NCBI GenBank assembly: GCA_001936135.1
Contig: CP012818.1
Location: 682,001 to 746,000, forward strand
Direction: 5' to 3'
Source: Saccharomycopsis fibuligera x Saccharomycopsis cf. fibuligera
Lineage: Eukaryota > Ascomycota > Saccharomycetes > Ascoideales > Saccharomycopsidaceae
Length of the DNA stretch: 64,000 nt
A model generated the notes under the pieces. It searched no databases. It saw only the letters and a program-made list of their open reading frames with translations, and was not told the origin of the DNA. How positions within the stretch are numbered: position 1 is the first letter of the stretch; each line of letters starts with the position of its first letter. Below, in pieces: positions 23,794 through 36,200 of this stretch. The position numbers were made by a program, and so were the translations under genes.

Positions 23794-24889
23794 TGTCCGA
23801 CTCTGCAACAATTCTCTCATCATCCTCTTCCCTGCTTTCGGCACCTTGTTGAATGTTCATGTCTTGGCCTTGAATAGAGACCTCACCAACAGGTAAACTA
23901 GGGGAACCAGTGGAACCTGAATAACCTGGATAACCAGCAGAGCCACCAGCTGAGTATGTGACAGAGGATTCCCTTTCACCTTGCTTGAACGGATAAACAT
24001 CAGGGAGAAAGTTGAACGCAGAACTTCTCAAGATTCGGTATGTACTGTCTTCAAGGATGAAGGCAATGCTTGTAGTTTTGTGGAATCCCAAGAAAGTACC
24101 TTTGAAGTCTTTTCCAATAATCTTGTTCCCGGCAGTAAAGTTTTTCGCAAAGATGCGACAGCCAAATGGCGCAGTTGTACCCATGGCTTTTGAGCGGCCA
24201 GAAAATTCCTCGTATGGCGAAGGACCACCGTTTCTGGGCAAGTAGTTGTGCAAGAAGACAGCGTGGTTGAAGCAAAAATTCCAGTATTCCTTTGAGATAC
24301 CGGAGCTGATCATCAAAAGTTTGACTTTCTCGATGATTGTGCGATTCAAACGCTCAGAGGAACCATTCTGGTGGCTTGAGTAAGGAGCAGTGAACTCGGC
24401 TTCAATGTAGTCCTGACCTTGGTGGTCTCCAGCAAGAAACTTCTTGAGCAAAACAGTATCAAACTCGTTATCGGCACGGAACTTGACAATCTTCTTGCCT
24501 TGGTGTTGTAAGACATTGCTCATATACTGTAAGCATTCAATAGTCTTGGAGCTGATCTCCGACTTGTAGCGCAAAACCCTGACGACAGCAAAGCTGGAGC
24601 GTCTGTCAGAAACAATCAAGCCATAGATGTTGTTATGTGGGCCAACCACATCCGCTTGAATCATCTCCCCAATATCAAAGTCTTCTGGCTTGCTGTGGGA
24701 GTTGCCAGAGCGTTTTTGAACGACAGAGTTGCAGGTCTCGCAAGTCTTCAACACATTCTTGATCTCTTGGTCAGTGAAGCCCATGTGTTTGATGATAGCT
24801 TTCAACTGCTTAAACTTGGCATGTCCGTTTGCAATGTGGCATTGCATAATGTCTTTGGCACCGTCTGTATCACCAAGCAAAACCAAATC

Positions 24890-25433
24890 TGTTGTAGTTT
24901 GATAAACCTATCACTTGACATAACGTTATATCCTGAAAATGAATCACAAAACACTTGTTGTTATTAACTATATCCTATATATGAATAACATCAATCAGTC
25001 ACAAAGATGGAGGAGACGCCCCTTATTTATAGTCAGTCAGGGTGGCTGTGCCGGGACTGATGCATGACTAGTGTGGCCACATAGAATCTTCTAGAATATT
25101 CCGGAACTGCACGGATATGCACGGAAATGTATGGAACATCATGGAACTTCTTGGAACATCATGGAACTTCATGGAACACTATGGAACACTATGGAACTTC
25201 ATGGAACATTATGGAACTTCATGGAACATTATGGAACTTCATGGAAGATTCTAGAGCTTTCTCGTATATGTCTCGTATATTATGCAACCTTCTAGAATGT
25301 TCTCGAACAATCTCGTATTTTCTCGTATATCGTGGAACATTCTAGAACAGCATCGAATCCTCTGGAAACTCATGGAATATTCTAGAACTTTCTAGAAGCA
25401 ACTGGATCTATCTTTGAATTATTACTCACAACA
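24890..25433 (-). repeat. CopB-2 3' LTR
   Basis: 544 bp, nearly identical to both CopB-1 LTRs, including the TTCC/GGAA repeat array (about 25130-25260) and the TATA box. Confidence 0.95.
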
Positions 25434-28400
25434 CTCTCTCTTAATTCAAAGTCTCGCATCCCACAATAACCACGTAGTAGTTGGAACTGGTCGGCCGGTA
25501 TGGCTTTGGTAAAGATATCGGCAACCATGACTCCAGTTGATAAGTACTCTAATTGAATTCGGCCCTTGGCAATATGGTCCCTGATGAAATTCAACCTGAT
25601 GTCAATGTGCTTCGTTCTGTGATGGGAGCTAGGGTGTTTGGCTATTTCAATGCAGCTCTGGTTGTCGTCGTACATCTTGACAGACTCAATTGCAATGCCA
25701 AACTCGTTGAACAACTGCCTTAGCCATAAGCCTTCTTTGGCACCCTCACACAATGCCATATACTCTGCTTCAGCAGTAGACAATGCAACCGTTGGCTGCT
25801 TCTTCGATCTCCAAGTTATTGCACCACCAGCATATTTGAACACAAAACCGGTGGTGGACTTCCTCGTAGCCTTGTCGTTTGCCCAGTCTGCATCACAGTA
25901 GCCCTGTAAGCGAGTTGTCTGGTTGTGGCTTTGATAAAATAAACCAACATCTGCTGTGCCTTTCAAATATCTTAGTACTCGTTTCGCAGCACGAAGGTGG
26001 ACCTCCTTGGGCTCTTTGAGGTATCTCGACAATACACCAACAACGTAGTTTATGTCTGCTCTGACCGTATTAGCAGCAAACAAGAGCTTTCCAATAATGG
26101 ATCTGTACCTAGTAGCATCACAGTCTTTACTGCCTGTGTCCGCGCTCGTCAAGTCCTGTCCGACAACTGCTGGTGTGGGTTCACTGTGACAGTCTTGCAT
26201 TCCAAACTCGCTAAGCAACGACTGAATGTAGTCTCGAAGACTCAACTTGATCCCACTCTCTGTCTGCTCAATGTTCATACCTAGGAACTTCTTTGTAGCA
26301 CCCAAGTCTTTCATTTTAAACTCATTCATTAGCTCTGTTTTCACAATGTCTATTGCTTCCTTGGTGCTACCAGCAATAAGCAAATCATCCACATATAGCG
26401 CAACCATCACAAAGGACTTTTCACTTTTGCGAGTGTATAGGCAATACTCAGCTTGATTCCGTCTGAAGCCTAGCTTTGCCAAGACGCCGTTGATCTTGTC
26501 ATTCCACACAAGAGGAGCCTGTTTCAAACCATACAAGCTCTTCTTCAATCTGAGCACTTTATCTTCATTGCCCTTTGCAACATAGCCTTCTGGTTGTGTC
26601 ATGTATAATTCTTCCTCAAGCTCACCATTCAAGAACGCAGTCTTCACATCCATCTGATGAACCTGTAATCCTTTCAGAGCAGCGACAGCCAACATAATTC
26701 GGATGGACTCGTAACGAACAACGGGAGCAAACGTTTCATTGTAGTCGATACCTTTCAATTGCGAGAACCCACGAGCAACTAATCTTGCCTTGTGTAAGCC
26801 ACCATCCTTGATTGTGAACACCCACTTGCAGGTGATTGGCTTTCGCCCTTCCGGCAAAGTCACCAACTCATAGGTGCTATTGTCTTTGTGTGCTTCGATT
26901 TCTTTTTCACACGCTTCCTTCCACTGATCCCGTTCGTCGGTCTGCATTGCACTTTTGTAACTCATTGGCACATTCTCGGTGACTGCACTGCCAGCCATGT
27001 AACAAGTAGCAGCAAGGTTTGCTTCGTAGCCCAATAGCCTCTGCGAGTCACTCAGTTCTGATTCACTAGTATCTTCATCATCGTCGACCTCCTCAACAGT
27101 TGGTTCAATCTTTGGAGTGAGCAATGGAACCACGGCGCTTTCGCCAGTGGACCCATGCGGAACAAACGGGATAATGTCGCCGGTGGCAACTTTTCTAACT
27201 TTTGTCTCTGGTTTAGGCAATTCCCTCTCTGAATCGGAACTGGAGGACGAGGCTTCATATTCATCGTGGACCTCTTCAAGAACGTCGAACGGGTTTCTGG
27301 TTATTAAAGTCTTTGGAGCAACATGAGTTTTTGGTCTGGGTCTCTTCCGTTTCACTTGTACCGGCAGGAAGCCATCTTTGCCAGTATCCGAGGGGACATC
27401 ATCGTCACTATTGTCAACGTGTACGTCAGTGTCGTCTTCAGCAGTGCTTTCATCTTCGCCAGTGCCAGCAGTATCAGCGGCTGTCACATCGGCTGGGATA
27501 AGGTCCTCATCCTGTACAGCAGTAACCGGTGAAATGCCTGGCGCAGCGACAGACCCGTAGGTGGTAGTAGACACATTGTCAGCCATAGGCGCAGGGGTAG
27601 CCCACTTGAAAAACGAATGTTGTTCATCAAACGTTACTTGTGCCGAGACAACTATCTGCCCGGCATCAGAATCATACATCCTGTATGCTTTGTGATCTCT
27701 GTCGTAGCCCATCATGGCACACTTCTTCGAAGTTGCACTTAGCTTGCCATGTCTCAATGCAGCTGGCACAACACAATATCCAATGCATCCAAAGGTTCTC
27801 AAATGATCAAGCAGTGGTTCCATGTCGTACCACTTGGTGAACGGTATATCATTGCCAAGCACTCTTGTTGGGCTGCGATTGATCAAGTACGCAGCAGTTG
27901 CAACAGCTTCGGGCCAGAACTGAACCGGCGCAGCAGAGTGCAACATGAGAGTTCGCGCCTTCTCCTGAATGGTGCGATGCATCCTCTCAGCAACACCATT
28001 CTGATAGGAATGATGCGGGACAGTTAGCTCATGGCGAATTCCACGCTCCTTCATGAACGCGTGCAACTTGTTGTTCACAAACTCCCCGCCGTTATCAGTT
28101 CTGATAGCTCCACACACGTAGTTTCTGCCTTGACTCTTGAAATTGGTCTCACTGTATTTCACAAAATCAATAATCGCATCAGTGCAGTCAGATTTCCTTT
28201 TCAAGCACTTGATATGGGTGAAACGAGTATAGGCATCAACGATTGTAAGAAAGTAGAGAGAGCCATCAACCGATCCATAGTTGAATGGCCCGCACACATC
28301 CATATGAAGTAGCTGCAATGGCTGTTGTGGCTTTGACCATCCATGCTTTGGTTTTCTTGTAACCGCCTTGCCTAATGCACACAGTTCACACACTTCCACA

Positions 28401-29501
28401 TTCATATCTTCTGTAATATCACCGCACAAACCAAACTGTTTGTTAATCGCACGGAACACACCAAAGCTAGGATGGCCCAATCTTTGATGCCACAAATCTT
28501 TCCTATCAACCGCAATGCCAGGGGCAGCTTTGTAAGCAAAGTGCTTGTCACTTGGAGAGCCCACTCTGTACAAGCCATGTGAGAGCCTGTCTTTGATACC
28601 CACAATATCCATCGAGGGGTACAACTTGATGCATTCATCTTCAAACAATAGTTTTGCTCCATTACCAGTTGCCTTTGAAATTGATAGTAAATTAGCGGTA
28701 GCCTCGGGTGCATATAGAGCATTTAACAAGCTGACATCCTCACCGGTTGGTAGCTTGATAGATGCGGTGCCGCACCCAACGATCTTCAAACTGTTGCCAC
28801 CAATACCATTAATCTCGCCGCTGTAGTCATGTAACTCAGTAAACAAGTCTCTGTCACAAATAATGTGGCTGGAAGCACCACTATCGAAGAACAAATCAGA
28901 TCTCTTTGACTCGTGCCCTAAATATGCAAACCACGCACTACCAGTCAGTTTTCCATTTTTCTTTGGCTTTCGAATTTTCTCATTAAATTCATCCTTTGGC
29001 TGTTGACGACAGTCCCTTGCATAATGACCTATCTTGCCACAGTTGTAGCATTGACCATTATTGGCCTTTCTAGTGACAAGAGCAGTTTCAGTAGTAGTAA
29101 CGGTAGACTTTGGGTCTTCCTTAATCAATTCTCTCGCGAGATCCATCGCGGATTCAACATCAAAGGTTTCCATGGAATTATGAGATGCTTGGTATGTTGT
29201 AATGATCTCCTTCACAGCAGCTTCACCGTAGCCGGCGCGTTTGAGCTCAGCAAGAAATAAGCAAGTAAGAAACAGATCAGCAGTAACATTCTTGATAACC
29301 GAGACATTCAATGCATCGAAGCTCGAGATCAACAGGTTGAGTTTCATCAGGGACCATATTGCCAAGGGCCGAATTCAATTAGAGTACTTATCAACTGGAG
29401 TCATGGTTGCCGATATCTTTACCAAAGCCATACCGGCCGACCAGTTCCAACTACTACGTGGTTATTGTGGGATGCGAGACTTTGAATTATTACTCACAAC
29501 A
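24890..29501 (-). mobile_element. CopB-2, copia element with a rearranged gag-side end, broken
   Basis: Minus-strand CopB inserted in CopA-4, flanked by a perfect AAATC duplication (24885-24889 and 29502-29506). A full 3' LTR (24890-25433) adjoins a long open pol frame with RNase H (STAEAEYMA), RT (YVDDLLIAGS), integrase, protease (FFDSGASSH) and zinc knuckle (CYNCGKIGHYARDC). The gag-side end is rearranged: it carries a short inverted piece of the element's own pol end (about 29340-29480) capped by only the tip of an LTR. Broken at that end; pol otherwise looks open. Confidence 0.92.
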
Positions 29502-30379
29502 AAATCCGTAGCAGGAGAGTTGACAACGGTTCTAACCGAGGCGGGGTCAACAACCCAAAATTTTCCATGCTTGGGAACTTGAATCACTTGATTGCCTCTG
29601 GAGATCAATCCACAGTGTTTGGTTAAGTGGATTTCATAGTCCTTCTCAGTTAACTTGTGGCAGCTAAGCAAGTTTCTCGGAGCCTGTTCAATAAGCTTTG
29701 CATCTTCGACCTTGAGGTTTCCAATGCTAACAGTGCCTTCAATAACACAATTAGTAGTGCTGCTGATTCCTTGAACAGTGACGTTCGAGACCTTCTTGTC
29801 CAGCAACAATGCTCCGTCGTTGACAACATTGATACCAGCACCGCTGTCTAGAACAAAACGTTTGTCGGCAGCATCATCGGCGAGATAGACCTCTTCAACA
29901 AAGTGAGTCTCTTCGCCTGACTCAGGCAGCTCAGTAGAAGTGTCAATGACAATCTGACCGTCACCGTTGTTAATGACTTCAGCACCAAGTGGGACTTCAA
30001 CGAGGTTGACAAGCTCCTTGCGTCCCTTGTGTGACTGATTTCTGTTCTTGTTTTTGTAGCACTCGTTGCTGTAGTGGCCAAGCTTGCCGCAGCTGTAACA
30101 CTTGATGAGGAAAACAGGTTTCTTTTTCAGTTTCGCATCAGCCAACTGAACCAACTCCTCGGTGGGTGGCAACTTTGGACGGGAGGAAGTGTCCATCTGG
30201 ACCAAGTCTCTGGCAGCAAGATCATTGGAGGCTTCCATAGCATCATAAAACGAAGTGTTAAGCAACCCACGAGCATCGCGAAGCAAGTTCTTTTCGCTGA
30301 GAGCAACATGAAGACTTTTGTTGTCAAGTAGGTGGAAACCAAGAATACCGCCAAGATTGCAGAAGTTGATATCCTTGTA

Positions 30380-30687
30380 TGTTGAATTTCAAACATTCAT
30401 TTTCCTTTGTCCCTTACCCTCTTCACTTTCTGATCCTTTATCTTCTTCACTCCTTTTATTTTTTTCATCCATCGTCAGGGTAAACCCTTCACCCATGTGC
30501 ATGGTATACCGATCTGACGCATGTGATTTGTTTACTTTTTCATGCCGTCTAGGTGCCCCGTCTAGGTCTCCGTCTAGACGCGGTGCCGATCCTTACTGCA
30601 GCGTGAAAACTTTTCTTTTTCACGCCACTCTTATCACGCCACTCCGATTTCAGTTTTGCCACTTATTTTTCATACTTAACACGGAGC
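30380..30687 (+). repeat. CopA LTR relic, left part (hosts CopA-2)
   Basis: TGTTGAATTTC up to ACACGGAGC, where CopA-2 is inserted. The remainder lies at 41652-41792. The outer flanks of the joined LTR do not match (TTGTA from CopA-4 on the left, GAGAT from CopC-2 on the right), so this LTR probably arose by recombination between LTRs at two sites. Confidence 0.85.
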
Positions 30688-31114
30688 TGTTGAATTTCAA
30701 ACATTCATTCTTCGCTTTCCGATCCTTTACCTTCTTCACTCCTTTTATTTTTTTCATCCATCGTCAGGGTAAACCCTTCACCGATGTGCATGGTATACCG
30801 TTCTGACGCATGTTGTTTGTTTACTTTTTCATCCCGTCTAGGTGCCCCGTCTAGGTGCCCCGTCTAGACGCGGTGCCGATCCTTACTGCAGCGTGAAAAT
30901 TTTTCTTTTTCACGCCACTCTTATCACGCCACTCCGATTTCAGTTTTGCCCCTTATTTTTCTTACTTAACACGGGGCTTTCCCGCTTCTTTTCTTTTATA
31001 GTTCTCTACCTTTCTTACTTCTTTACTGAACCAAGCTTAACCAACTTTACTTTCTTTATCTACTCTAATAAACCTTATATTTTTTCTCTTCTACTTTACA
31101 TCCTACTTTTTACA
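30688..31114 (+). repeat. CopA-2 5' LTR
   Basis: 427 bp, TGTTGAATTTC to CTACTTTTTACA. Contains tandem CCCGTCTAGGTG-type repeats around 30835-30870. Confidence 0.96.
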
Positions 31115-31130
31115 GATTTACAGTCTGGCT
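31115..31130 (+). other. CopA-2 primer binding site (tRNA-Tyr half type)
   Basis: GATTTACAGTCTGGCT directly abuts the LTR. Its complement AGCCAGACTGTAAATC can form the 5' anticodon stem CCAGA, loop CTGTAAA with anticodon GTA, and the first two bases of the 3' stem. That is the pattern expected of a tRNA-Tyr half, not a 3' CCA end. Confidence 0.7.
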
Positions 31131-32720
31131 TAACATCAAAACAAAAAAAAAAAAATTAAAAAAATCAAAAAATCAAAAATCAAAAAAAAAAAAATTTTTC
31201 TACCATGTTCATCTTTGGAGACTTTGATATTGCTGACGGTGCTTACAAAGCGAGACTTGATGGAATTACCAAGTTGAAGGTCAGGCCAATTACTCAATGG
31301 TTCCAGTACCCGTTATTAAGATCATTCCTTAGAAATAAGTTGAGAGTTATTATCAATGATGTCACTGCCATCGACGTTGAGCGTATGTTAGACTCCGAAG
31401 AGTTTGACTACTACCCACCAAAACTTGGCGATGTTATCTATCAACTCATCCAGAAAAAAGTGGACCCATTGTTATTGAAAAACTACGAACGATGCACCGA
31501 GGGCTTTGATTTGTTGAAGACCATCAACGCAAAGTGCAAGACAATTGACTCTTTCTACATTGTCAAGATCTTCCACGACTTTGTCCATGAGGCCGTCCTT
31601 GCTAGAGACTGCGAAGCTATGGCAGACTACTTGGAGATCTTCAAGTACTACTACAAGGATATCAACTTCTGCAATCTTGGCGGTATTCTTGGTTTCCACC
31701 TACTTGACAACAAGAGTCTTCATGTTGCTCTCAGCGAAAAGAACTTGCTTCGCGATGCTCGTGGGTTGCTTAACACTTCGTTTTATGATGCTATGGAAGC
31801 CTCCAATGATCTTGCTGCCAGAGACTTGGTCCAGATGGACACTTCCTCTCGTCCAAAGTTGCCACCGAACGAGGAGTTGGTTCAGTTGGCTGATGCGAAA
31901 CTGAAAAAGAAACCTGTTTTCCTCATCAAGTGTTACAGCTGCGGCAAGCTTGGCCACTACAGCAACGAGTGCTACAAAAACAAGAACAGAAACCAGTCAC
32001 ACAAGGGACGCAAGGAGCTTGTCAACCTCGTTGAAGTCCCACTTGGTGCTGAAGTCATTAACAACGGTGACGGTCAGATTGTCATTGACACTTCGACTGA
32101 GCTGCCTGAGCCTGGCGAAGAGACTCACTTTGTTGAAGAGGTCTATCTCGCCGACGATGCTGCCGACAAACGTTTTGTTCTAGACAGCGGTGCTGGTATC
32201 AATGTTGTCAACGACGGAGCATTGTTGCTGGACAAGAAGGTCTCGAACGTCACTGTTCAAGGAATCAGCAGCACTACTAATTGTGTTATTGAAGGCACTG
32301 TTAGCATTGGAAACCTCAAGGTCGAAGATGCAAAGCTTATTGAACAGGCTCCGAGAAACTTGCTTAGCTGCCACAAGTTAACTGAGAAGGACTATGAAAT
32401 CCACTTAACCAAACACTGTGGATTGATCTCCAGAGGCAATCAAGTGATTCAAGTTCCCAAGCATGGAAAATTTTGGGTTGTTGACCCCGCCTCGGTTAGA
32501 ACCGTTGTCAACTCTCCTGCTACGGATTTGGTTTTGCTTGGTGATACAGACGGTGCCAAAGACATTATGCAATGCCACATTGCAAACGGACATGCCAAGT
32601 TTAAGCAGTTGAAAGCTATCATCAAACACATGGGCTTCACTGACCAAGAGATCAAGAATGTGTTGAAGACTTGCGAGACCTGCAACTCTGTCGTTCAAAA
32701 ACGCTCTGGCAACTCCCACA

Positions 32721-33147
32721 TGTAAAAAGTAGGATGTAAAGTAGAAGAGAAAAAATATAAGGTTTATTAGAGTAGATAAAGAAAGTAAAGTTGGTTAAGC
32801 TTGGTTCAGTAAAGAAGTAAGAAAGGTAGAGAACTATAAAAGAAAAGAAGCGGGAAAGCCCCGTGTTAAGTAAGAAAAATAAGGGGCAAAACTGAAATCG
32901 GAGTGGCGTGATAAGAGTGGCGTGAAAAAGAAAAATTTTCACGCTGCAGTAAGGATCGGCACCGCGTCTAGACGGGGCACCTAGACGGGGCACCTAGACG
33001 GGATGAAAAAGTAAACAAACAACATGCGTCAGAACGGTATACCATGCACATCGGTGAAGGGTTTACCCTGACGATGGATGAAAAAAATAAAAGGAGTGAA
33101 GAAGGTAAAGGATCGGAAAGCGAAGAATGAATGTTTGAAATTCAACA
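32721..33147 (-). repeat. CopA-1 3' LTR
   Basis: 427 bp, same subtype as the CopA-2 LTRs; a polypurine tract follows at 33148-33156 in plus coordinates. Confidence 0.96.
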
Positions 33148-33227
33148 CACCCTCCCAAACATGAATATGATAAAGGAAAATAAAGAAAGTAAATCGTGGT
33201 AGCAAAGGAAAGGAAAATAAAGGTCAA

Positions 33228-36200
33228 TCAATTGAAAATAAGGGAGCATAAAGTGGTGAAAGTGGTACGGTCGGTGGCTTTAGTGAGGATGTCAGCCATG
33301 TTAACCTTGGTGTTGACATAGTTAAGTTTGATGACCTTCTGTTCCACCAAAGTTCGGATGAAGTGGAATCTCACAGCAATGTGCTTGGTCTTTTGGTGTA
33401 GAGCTTTGTGTGCACTGAGGGTAAGCGCACTAAGGTTGTCGCTGGCACAGTTAATGTATGAGCAGTGGAAGCCAATTTCATTGAGAAGGTTCATAACATA
33501 GACACCGGTTCGAGCAGCATCGCTCAAGGCAACGTATTCTGCTTCCGCACTGCTGAAAGCAACACAGCTCTGCTTTCTGCTAGACCATGACACAATTTGG
33601 TTATTGATCATTACCAAGTGGCCACTTTGCAGCTTTCTGTCCAGCTTGGAGGTAGCATAGTCGGAGTCGCTGAAGACAGTAATCTTGTACTCTTGTTCAG
33701 GCGGATAATCAGTGACAAGGCCGTCGGTTTTCGACTTGTCCAAGTACCGAAAGTCCTTGATATCCACATTACCAGCTTCAGGTCCGTAGACTAGACCTTT
33801 GTCTTTGGTTTCAATGAGGTAGTGAAACACCCTGTAAGCAGCTTTCAAGTGTGTGGCCCTTGCTTTGACAACAAACTGACTGAGAAGACTGATGGCAAAG
33901 GAAATGTCGCTTCTGACAGAGTTGGCAACGTAGAGTAATGTACCAACAATGGAGCGAAACTTTGTTTGCTCCGCATCTGACAATTCTGGTGAGTGCTCAT
34001 CATAAGGATCAAAGCCTTTCACCATTGGAGTTTCCACTTTGCCGAGCTTTGTGACACCGTGTTCCGTCATAATCTTGTCAATGAAGTTTAGCATGCTGAG
34101 CTTGATTGATCCATTAGCGAGCTGTTCGACCGTGACACCCAAGAAGATTTCAGGAAATCCCAAGTCTTTCATCTTGAACTTCAGATTAAGAGCAGCCTTG
34201 ATGTCATCAACAGTCTTGTGTGTCTTTCCACAGATAAGCAAGTCGTCCACATAAATAGCAACAAGACAATCCTTCCCTCTGAACAAGCATGGGTCTATAG
34301 CACTGGCTTGCAAACCGGCAGCAACAAGAACCTTGGAGATTGTATCGTACCAAATCTTTGGTGACTGTTTCAATCCGTACAATCCCTTCTTCAATTTCCA
34401 CAAATGTCCTTTTGGTGTGGACGTACCAGCAGGTGGTCTAACAAACACATCGAAGTCAATATCACCGTAGAGAAAAGCAGTAGAGGTGTCCATCTGGCAC
34501 ACGACATAGTTGTTCAAAGCAGCAAGCGCAAACGTGATTCGCATAGTGTCAAAGCTCATTACAGGAGCCCACGAGTTGAGGAAGTTGACACCTTTTTCTT
34601 GACTGAACCCTTTGCAGACCAAACGCGCCTTAAAGCGCTCGCCACTTGGATCATCTTTAACAGTAAACACCCAGCGGGAGGCAATAGATTGAATGCCTGG
34701 AGACTCCTTGACTAGCTCATACACATTAAGATTGTCCAATGCAGACAACTCTTCGGCCATAGCAGCGATCCATCTCTCCTTCTCGCTTGAGTTGAGTACC
34801 TGATGATAGTTCTCTGGAATAAGATACTTGGTACGGGCCACAGCAAGAAAAGCATGTTCCGCATCACTGAGATAACCACTAATGTCACTGTCTGGCTCTC
34901 CGTCTGTGAGAAACAACCTGGAAGGGCCTGCCTCAACTGCTTTGGGGCCTTCAATAGACCTGATAGGTATAGAGCCAACGTCGTTCAAGTACTGCTTCCC
35001 ATGGTCAGCAAAAGCTTCTCTAGCATCAGCCGCGCTAACATTCTTCTCGGCCATTGATTGGTAAGCGGCCTGGTGCTTAGTGATAGGAGTAACTGTGTTT
35101 GGGGCAAACTCAAGCATAAGCTTCTTGGTTGGCTTCCGGTTGATGATGGAAATAGGATCATCACTCAGTTCAGAGTCAGAAGCAGCGGCTCTTTTGACGG
35201 CAGCCAGAGTTTGTGGAACTGTAGCAACTGATTGCTGGTCTTCTGAGTCACTATGCTCCACCATAGAGTTATCCGACTCTGCAACAATTCTCTCATCATC
35301 GTCTTCCCTGCTTTCGGCACCTTGTTGAATGTTCATGTCTTGGCCTTGAATAGAGACCTCACCAACAGGTAAACTAGGGGAACCACTGGTACCTGAATAA
35401 CCTGAATAACCAGCAAAGCCACCAGCTGAGTATGTGACAGAGGATTCCCTTTTACCTTGCTTGAACGGATAAACATCAGGGAGAAAGTTGAACGCAGAGC
35501 TTCTCAAGATTCGGTATGTACTGTCTTCAAGGATGAAGGCAATGCTTGTAGTTTTGTGGAATCCCAAGAAAGTACCTTTGAGGTCTTTTCCAATAATCTT
35601 GTTCCCGGCAGTAAAGTTTTTCGCAAAGATGCGACAGCCAAATGGCGCAGTTGTACCCATGGCTTTTGAGCGGCCAGAAAATTCCTCGTATGGCGAAGGA
35701 CCACCGTTTCTGGGCAAGTAGTTGTGCAAGAAGACAGCGTGGTTGAAGCAAAAATTCCAGTATTCCTTTGAGATACCGGAGCTGATCATCAAAAGTTTGA
35801 CTTTCTCGATGATTGTGCGATTCAAACGCTCAGAGGAGCCATTCTGGTGGCTTGAGTAAGGCGCAGTGAACTCGGCTTCAATGTAGTCCTGACCTTGGTG
35901 GTCTCCAGCAAGAAACTTCTTGAGCAAAACAGTATCAAACTCGTTATCGGCACGGAACTTGACAATCTTCTTGCCTTGGTGTTGTAAGACATTGCTCATA
36001 TACTGTAAGCATTCAATAGTCTTGGAGCTGATCTCCGACTTGTAGCGCAAAACCCTGACGACAGCAAAGCTGGAGCGTCTGTCAGAAACAATCAAGCCAT
36101 AGATGTTGTTATGTGGGCCAACCACATCCGCTTGAATCATCTCCCCAATATCAAAGTCTTCTGGCTTGCTGTGGGAGTTGCCAGAGCGTTTTTGAACGAC

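Larger units (their letters stand above)
20780..30379 (-). mobile_element. CopA-4, copia element, broken, with two insertions
   Basis: Minus-strand CopA. From the left: 3' LTR (20780-21222), RNase H and RT (IYVDDLLICG), integrase (near 24000-24700), protease, zinc knuckle (CYSCGKLGHYSNEC near 30080) and part of gag. It is interrupted by a solo CopA LTR (23350-23793) and by CopB-2 (24890-29501), each with its own 5-bp target duplication. The gag end meets a plus-strand CopA LTR relic at 30380, so the element is incomplete. Besides the insertions I see about one further break. Confidence 0.9.
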
